A DNA stretch of 17,903 bases from a bacterium. GTDB taxonomy: Bacteria; Omnitrophota; Gorgyraeia; Velamenicoccales; JABMQK01. The stretch spans positions 1 through 17,903 of the forward strand of contig JABMQK010000141.1 of the NCBI GenBank assembly GCA_013203265.1, given 5' to 3'. A program made the position numbers and the translations under genes. Below are positions 13,315 through 17,903 of the stretch, piece by piece (position 1 is the stretch's first letter; the number at the start of each line of letters is the position of its first letter). The notes under the pieces were generated by a model. It had not been told where the DNA came from. It worked only from the letters and a program-made list of their open reading frames with translations, and did no database searches.

Positions 13315-15477
13315 ATGAAAAAGAAAAAAGAGCCAAAATCGAATAAAAAAGAAAAGAAGCAGACACAAAAACTAAAGACTTCCAAACCTATTGGTTCTAA
13401 AAAGAGAAAGGCTGCTTTGCCAAATAAAAAAACTCCTGTTAGAAAACCTGTTTCTAAAAAAGTCGCGCAGAAGATAATTAAGAAGAAAAAGAAGACTGTT
13501 TTAAAGGAGAAGGTTGTACAAAAAGAACAAGTTTCTGTTGAAGAACGTATTGTTGAAACACCTGCCCCTGTAGAGATTACTACCTCTAAAAGACCCCAAA
13601 AAGAGATTCATCCACATGAACCTACGAAAGTAATAGAGCCTGTTTTAGAAAAGGCTGCACCAGAAAAAGAAGTAATTAAGGAAGAAGAAAGAGAGACCCC
13701 TCCTGAAATAAAAAAGGACCTTAAGCCTTTAGAGTTAAATGTTCCGATAACAGTAAAAGATTTAGCAGTAAAAATTCAGGTAAAAACCAGTATCCTAATT
13801 AAATATTTAATTGAGAAACAAAAGATGTTTGTTACCATTAATCAAACTATAAACGAAGAGACTGTTATAAAGACGCTTGAACATTTTGGGTTTAAGTACA
13901 AAAAGAGGATGACTGATGAGGATTTGCTTCTTCAGTCTCATACAACAGAGTTAGATAAGGAATTTTTAGCGAGACCACCAGTAATCACTCTAATGGGACA
14001 TGTCGATCATGGTAAGACGTCGTTATTAGATGCTATTCGAAGATCCAAAATAGTAGATAGAGAGCACGGTGGCATCACTCAACATATAGGAGCATATGAA
14101 GTAGAAACAAGAAAAGGTAAAATTACTTTTTTAGATACACCTGGTCATGAGGCCTTTACCGCAATGAGGGCGAGGGGTGCAAATATTACAGATATCGTAG
14201 TTTTGGTAGTAGCTGCCGATGATGGTATTATGCCTCAGACAGAAGAAGCCATAGATCATGCAAAAGCTGCTGGCGTTTCAATAATAGTTGCCATTAATAA
14301 GATCGATAAACAAAACATCGATATTGATAAAACAAAGAGACAACTTTCCCAAAAAGATCTTACGCCTGAGGATTGGGATGGTAAGACGATTACCGTGGGT
14401 GTTTCGGCAAAGACAGGTCAGGGTATTGACGATTTATTGGAGATGATTTTGCTTGAGGCAGAGATGTTAGAACTGAAGGCTGTATATGATAAGTTGGCTT
14501 CTGGAGTAGTAATAGAAGCAAGGTTAAGTAAGGGTCAGGGATTAATTGTAACGGTCCTAATACAGAATGGAACGCTAAAAACCGGTGATAATATTATTTG
14601 TGGACTTCATTATGGTAAAATTCGAGCCATGATTAATAGTAATGGCCAGCGCGTGGACAAAGTTACTCCGGGATTGCCTGTAGAGATACTTGGTTTCACT
14701 GGTTTACCAGAATCAGGCGATAAGTTTTATATATTAAACGATGAGAAGAAATTAAGGATTATAGTTTCTCAAAGACAGTTACAAGAGAAACAGGCAAGAT
14801 TAACTCCTGAGCCGAAACATATAAGTTTGGATGATTTATATGCAAAGATACAAAAAGGAGAGGTTAAAGATTTAAATTTAATTTTAAAGGCCGACGTGCA
14901 AGGGTCATTGGAGGCGATAAAAGAATCATTGGCTAAATTGATAAGTAAAGAAGTCAAATTAAATATTTTGCATTTAGGCATCGGTTCAATCAATTCTTCG
15001 GATGTTATTTTAGCTGAAGCCTCCAACGCTATTATTATTGGTTTTCATGTAGATATAGAGAAAAAGGCAAAAGAATTAGCCAATAACAAGAAGGTAGATG
15101 TTCGTACTTATCGGGTAATATATGAATTAATTAATGAAATCAAGGCTGCTTTAGAAGGTTTGCTGGCGCCAAAAATTAAGAAGATCTTTATCGGTAGAGC
15201 TATAGTTCAAAAGGTGTTTAATCTAACTAAATCCGGACTAGTAGCAGGTTGTTTTGTTCAAAAAGGCAAAATTATCCGTCAGGCTACAGCTAGTCTTACT
15301 CGTGATGGCAAGATATTATTCGACGGCAATATTTCCGCTTTAAAGCGTTTTAAAGATGATGTAAAAGAAGTCCTGGAGGAATTTGAGTGCGGTATATCTC
15401 TGGCGGGTTTTACCGATTATAAAGAAGGCGATATAATTGAGGCATATTCTATTGAAAAAATAGCAAGGACATTATAG
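13315..15477 (+). CDS. infB: Translation initiation factor IF-2
   Basis: IF-2 is the GTPase that brings initiator tRNA to the 30S subunit and promotes subunit joining. The 720 residues start with a very lysine-rich tract (1-65) and a Pro/Glu-rich linker (66-140). An IF2 N-terminal-type domain follows at about 143-197 (PITVKDLAVKIQVKTSILIK). The GTPase has G1 GHVDHGKT (228-235), G2 GGITQHIGAY (252-261), G3 DTPGHEA (274-280), G4 NKID (328-331) and G5 SAK (364-366). Beta-barrel domains and the C-terminal tRNA-binding domain follow, ending with ECGISLAGFTDYKEGDIIEAY. The ATG start lacks a well-placed Shine-Dalgarno site (CGAGGT at 13295-13300 is too far upstream for a standard one). rbfA and truB, common downstream partners, are not found here. 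Confidence 0.97.
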   Translation: MKKKKEPKSNKKEKKQTQKLKTSKPIGSKKRKAALPNKKTPVRKPVSKKVAQKIIKKKKKTVLKEKVVQKEQVSVEERIVETPAPVEITTSKRPQKEIHPHEPTKVIEPVLEKAAPEKEVIKEEERETPPEIKKDLKPLELNVPITVKDLAVKIQVKTSILIKYLIEKQKMFVTINQTINEETVIKTLEHFGFKYKKRMTDEDLLLQSHTTELDKEFLARPPVITLMGHVDHGKTSLLDAIRRSKIVDREHGGITQHIGAYEVETRKGKITFLDTPGHEAFTAMRARGANITDIVVLVVAADDGIMPQTEEAIDHAKAAGVSIIVAINKIDKQNIDIDKTKRQLSQKDLTPEDWDGKTITVGVSAKTGQGIDDLLEMILLEAEMLELKAVYDKLASGVVIEARLSKGQGLIVTVLIQNGTLKTGDNIICGLHYGKIRAMINSNGQRVDKVTPGLPVEILGFTGLPESGDKFYILNDEKKLRIIVSQRQLQEKQARLTPEPKHISLDDLYAKIQKGEVKDLNLILKADVQGSLEAIKESLAKLISKEVKLNILHLGIGSINSSDVILAEASNAIIIGFHVDIEKKAKELANNKKVDVRTYRVIYELINEIKAALEGLLAPKIKKIFIGRAIVQKVFNLTKSGLVAGCFVQKGKIIRQATASLTRDGKILFDGNISALKRFKDDVKEVLEEFECGISLAGFTDYKEGDIIEAYSIEKIARTL

Positions 15478-15483
15478 TTAATT

Positions 15484-15574
15484 TTCGCCGAAGGCGAATC
15501 CCTGCCTTGCCGGTAGGTAGACGCCCGTTGGCGGAAGTTGGATAGTTTGTTGATTAGAATAATTTAACAAACTA
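15484..15574. repeat. Composite palindromic region between infB and trpS
   Basis: Four short hairpins stand in a row: TTCGCC-GAA-GGCGAA (15484-15498), CCTGCC-TTGCC-GGTAGG with one wobble pair (15501-15517), CGCC-CGTT-GGCG (15522-15533), and the longer AT-rich TAGTTTGTT (15543-15551)/AACAAACTA (15566-15574). The first three are GC-rich and REP-like. They may act as a transcription barrier after infB, although no T-run follows, or they may be dispersed repeats of the same general sort as those elsewhere in the window. Confidence 0.6.
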
Positions 15575-15601
15575 GATAATTAACAATCTAACGAACTAAA
15601 A

Positions 15602-16591
15602 ATGAAGAAAATAATTTTAAGTGGTATGCGTCCTACAGGTAAATTACACCTTGGGCATCTAGTGGGTGCCTTAAATAACTGGCTTGAGCTTCAAAAAGAA
15701 TACCAGTGCTTTTTTATGGTTGCTGATTGGCATGCTTTGATGAGCGAGTATAAAAAACCATCTGAAATCGGTAATTATACGATAGATAATGTAATTGATT
15801 GGTTGAGTTGTGGTATTGATCCGAAATGTAGCGTAGTCTTTATTCAATCTCAAGTAAAGCAACATTTAGAACTTTATATGATGTTATCTTGTTTAGTGCC
15901 TTTGGGATGGTTAGAGCGTTGTCCTACCTATAAAGAACAGAAAAGAGAACTAAAAACCAAGGATATATCTAATTATGCATTTTTAGGATATCCTGTATTG
16001 CAGTCGGCAGATATATTGCTTTATAAAGCAAATTATGTCCCGGTAGGTGAAGATCAATTGCCACATTTAGAAATTTGCAGAGAGATCGTGCGAAGGTTCA
16101 AAAGTTTATATAAGAAGAATGTATTTATTGAACCACAGGCTCTTTTAACTAAGATTCCTAAGCTATTGGGTATTGATGGACGCAAGATGAGCAAAAGTTA
16201 TGATAATGCTATCGCTCTATCCGATTCCAAGGAGTTGATTAAAAAGAAGGTTTCCAGAATGTTTACAGATCCAAAAAGGATAAAGAAGTTTGATGCGGGA
16301 CATCCTAAACAATGCAATCTATATAGTTACTACGAAGTATTTAAACCAGGTATGACTAAGGATGTTTATCGATGGTGCACTAAGGCAGAATTAGGGTGCA
16401 CAGAATGCAAAGATAAATTATCCCAGATAATAATAGAGCAGCTTGAGCCCGTTTGGGAGAAGAGGTGTTATTTTCAATCGCATAAAGATTTAGTAATGGA
16501 TATATTTAGGGATGGTCAAGAGAAGGCAAGTAAATTCGCCAGCAAGACGATTGATGAAGTAAAGGAGGCTTTGGGTAATGGGATCTTATAA
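15602..16591 (+). CDS. trpS: Tryptophanyl-tRNA synthetase with a probable [4Fe-4S] cysteine set
   Basis: TrpS charges tRNA-Trp. The 329-residue class I enzyme has the GMRPTGKLHLGHLVGAL opening (8-24) with HLGH (16-19), SADILLYKANYVPVGEDQ (135-152) of the tryptophan and ATP site, and the KMSKS loop (195-199) in DGRKMSKSYDN. In the helical anticodon region it carries C238, C259, C266 and C269, a C-x20-C-x6-C-x2-C arrangement. Thermotoga maritima TrpRS binds a [4Fe-4S] cluster there with a closely similar spacing (x22, x6, x2 as I recall). There is no evident Shine-Dalgarno site at the start, which follows the palindromic spacer directly. The 3' end overlaps scpA by 14 bases. Confidence 0.96.
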   Translation: MKKIILSGMRPTGKLHLGHLVGALNNWLELQKEYQCFFMVADWHALMSEYKKPSEIGNYTIDNVIDWLSCGIDPKCSVVFIQSQVKQHLELYMMLSCLVPLGWLERCPTYKEQKRELKTKDISNYAFLGYPVLQSADILLYKANYVPVGEDQLPHLEICREIVRRFKSLYKKNVFIEPQALLTKIPKLLGIDGRKMSKSYDNAIALSDSKELIKKKVSRMFTDPKRIKKFDAGHPKQCNLYSYYEVFKPGMTKDVYRWCTKAELGCTECKDKLSQIIIEQLEPVWEKRCYFQSHKDLVMDIFRDGQEKASKFASKTIDEVKEALGNGIL

Positions 16592-17324
16592 AGTCAGTCT
16601 CGATGTATTTGAGGGCCCTCTAGATCTACTTTTGTATTTGATAAAGAAGGATGAGGTTAATATTTACGATATTCCTATAGCCAAAATATTGGCCGAATAC
16701 TTGCAGTATATCGAACTAATGAAATTGTTAGATCTAAATGTTGCCGGTGAGTTCATTGTAATGGCAGCCACTTTAATACAAATAAAATCTAAGATGTTGC
16801 TTCCGGTTGAAGAGAAAACCGAAGAAGAAGAATTAGAAGAGTTGGATCCACGCGCAGAGTTAGTAAAAAAGCTATTAGAATATAGGCGGTTTAAAGAAGC
16901 AGCGTTATTATTACGTAAAAAAGAAGAACACCGCAGAGAGCATTTTGTCCGTGCCCAGCAAGAAGCGTCTCAAGAAGATGTTTATTTTGAAGCAAATCTT
17001 TTCGATCTAATCAATGCTTTTACAAAGGCCCTAAAAGATGTTCCCAAAGAATTATTTTTAGAGGTCATAAAAGACGAGTTTACAGTCGAGAAAAAAGTAC
17101 ACGATATTCTGCATTATTTAATCGATGAGCCAAAGATTCTTATAACCGATTTGTTTGATCGTGCCAAGAACAAATTAGAAATCATCGCCATATTTTTATC
17201 CATATTAGAACTCATACGCCTGAAAGAAATTATTATTGTTCAGAAAGGACTTTTTGAGTCAATTTTAATTATGCGTAATAAGGATAATATAAAATCTGCA
17301 ATTTCAGAGGCGGTTAAGACTTAA
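16578..17324 (+). CDS. scpA: Segregation and condensation protein A
   Basis: ScpA is the kleisin of the bacterial SMC-ScpAB condensin complex, which compacts and helps segregate the chromosome. The 248 residues start with the family hallmark SLDVFEGPLDLLLYLIKKDEV (7-27, split here as SLDVFEGPLDLLL then YLIKKDEV). LNVAGEFIVMAATLIQIKSKMLLP (about 54-77) forms the SMC-neck-binding helices; a charged linker and a C-terminal winged-helix region follow. AAGGAGG at 16562-16568 supports the start, inside the end of trpS. The usual partner gene scpB is not next to it; ruvB follows instead after 37 bases. Confidence 0.93.
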   Translation: MGSYKVSLDVFEGPLDLLLYLIKKDEVNIYDIPIAKILAEYLQYIELMKLLDLNVAGEFIVMAATLIQIKSKMLLPVEEKTEEEELEELDPRAELVKKLLEYRRFKEAALLLRKKEEHRREHFVRAQQEASQEDVYFEANLFDLINAFTKALKDVPKELFLEVIKDEFTVEKKVHDILHYLIDEPKILITDLFDRAKNKLEIIAIFLSILELIRLKEIIIVQKGLFESILIMRNKDNIKSAISEAVKT

Positions 17325-17361
17325 TCTTTTTTTGAAATTTATGTAACCATATAAAAAAATT

Positions 17362-17903
17362 ATGGATGATAAAAACAAAAGACTTTTTGTTCCTCAGGAG
17401 ACAGAAGAAGATATAGTTGTTAATATGTCTCTTAGGCCGTCAAGCTTAGATGAATTTATCGGGCAAAAGATACTGATAGAGAATTTGAGGGTTTCCATTA
17501 GTGCAGCAAAACAGAGGAAAGAACCATTAGAACATGTTCTTCTATCTGGACCTCCGGGACTAGGTAAGACTTGTCTTGCTTCGATTATAGCTCGTGAAAT
17601 GGGAACCAAGATAACTGCTACTTCTGGTCCGGCGATCGAACGCGCAGGGGATTTAATAGGCATACTTACGAACTTAGAAGCAGGGGATGTTTTATTTATT
17701 GATGAGATACATCGCTTGTCAAAGGTTGTAGAGGAGTTTTTATATCCGGCGATGGAGAGTTTTCAGATAGATTTTGTTATTGATAAAGGCCCTTATGCCA
17801 GAACTATAAAATTTAATCTCAAACAGTTTACTTTGATAGGGGCTACGACGCGTAGCGGTTTGTTAGGCGCTCCACTGCGTTCAAGATTCGGCATATTCTA
17901 TCA
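17362..17903 (+). CDS. ruvB: Holliday junction branch migration helicase RuvB (3' end outside window)
   Basis: The reading frame from ATG 17362 stays open to the window edge, giving the first 180 residues of a protein normally about 340 long. RuvB is the hexameric AAA+ motor that drives branch migration of Holliday junctions with RuvA. Seen here are the N-terminal RPSSLDEFIGQ (25-35), Walker A GPPGLGKT (63-70), SGPAIERAGDL (88-98), Walker B LFIDEIHRL (111-119), sensor 1 GATTRSGLL (160-168) and the SRFG (174-177) arginine-finger region. No ruvA or ruvC precedes it and no Shine-Dalgarno site is clear. The gene follows scpA by 37 bases. Confidence 0.96.
   Translation, partial: MDDKNKRLFVPQETEEDIVVNMSLRPSSLDEFIGQKILIENLRVSISAAKQRKEPLEHVLLSGPPGLGKTCLASIIAREMGTKITATSGPAIERAGDLIGILTNLEAGDVLFIDEIHRLSKVVEEFLYPAMESFQIDFVIDKGPYARTIKFNLKQFTLIGATTRSGLLGAPLRSRFGIFY

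Noticed and set aside
17394..17663. 89-codon open frame on the - strand
   Set aside because: It lies opposite ruvB, whose Walker motifs and conserved segments are clear on the + strand.
1..17903. tRNA, rRNA or riboswitch genes
   Set aside because: I looked through the spacers (1-72, 1315-1463, 2736-2997, 4098-4224, 13278-13314, 15478-15601, 17325-17361) and saw no cloverleaf, rRNA or recognisable riboswitch core; the spacers are explained by repeats, a terminator or short AT-rich DNA.

Overview
The window is a gene-dense, low-GC, Gram-negative-type bacterial chromosome segment. All sixteen recognisable genes lie on the + strand. It holds housekeeping genes for isoprenoid and lipid synthesis, translation, transcription and chromosome maintenance. 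Dispersed palindromic repeats fill three of the longer gaps and run into one coding region. The gene mix, a low-GC genome with lipoproteins and an orphan CpaF-type ATPase, and CCTGGCCTGCC-type and CCTTCGACTTCGCTC-type repeats remind me of Candidatus Omnitrophota or a related uncultured lineage. That assignment is inference from memory, not a database match.

Layout. Bases 1-72 hold a hairpin and a strong ribosome binding site. At 73-1314 is a homocitrate/isopropylmalate-synthase-family enzyme, followed by a repeat-bearing spacer and purA (1464-2735). A 262-bp spacer with tandem palindromes and a possible promoter leads to an OmpA/Pal-type lipoprotein (2998-3669) and a small membrane-anchored coiled-coil protein (3702-4097). 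An intrinsic terminator (4153-4177) closes this pair. A long, tightly packed array then runs uppS-cdsA-dxr-rseP-ispG-cpaF-like-proS-rimP-nusA-infB (4225-15477), with gaps of a few bases or short overlaps up to nusA. After a palindrome-rich spacer come trpS, scpA and the 5' part of ruvB, which is cut by the window end.

How the genes fit together. Dxr and IspG are two steps of the MEP isoprenoid pathway. UppS uses its products to make the polyprenyl lipid carrier. CdsA makes CDP-diacylglycerol for phospholipids, and RseP is an intramembrane protease of the envelope. ProS, RimP, NusA and IF-2 belong to the translation/transcription cluster that often follows this set in bacteria. A CpaF/TadA-type secretion ATPase sits between ispG and proS with no other pilus or secretion gene in view.

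I do not see a new multi-gene system. The points most worth a second look are: (1) a 37-bp repeat inserted inside another palindromic repeat and apparently translated as the N-terminus of IspG, with a second copy inside a different inverted repeat in the first spacer; (2) a prolyl-tRNA synthetase whose editing insertion is replaced by a short CxxC...CxxC segment; (3) a tryptophanyl-tRNA synthetase with a cysteine pattern like the [4Fe-4S] enzyme of Thermotoga; (4) the orphan secretion ATPase; and (5) a divergent active-site motif in the first gene.
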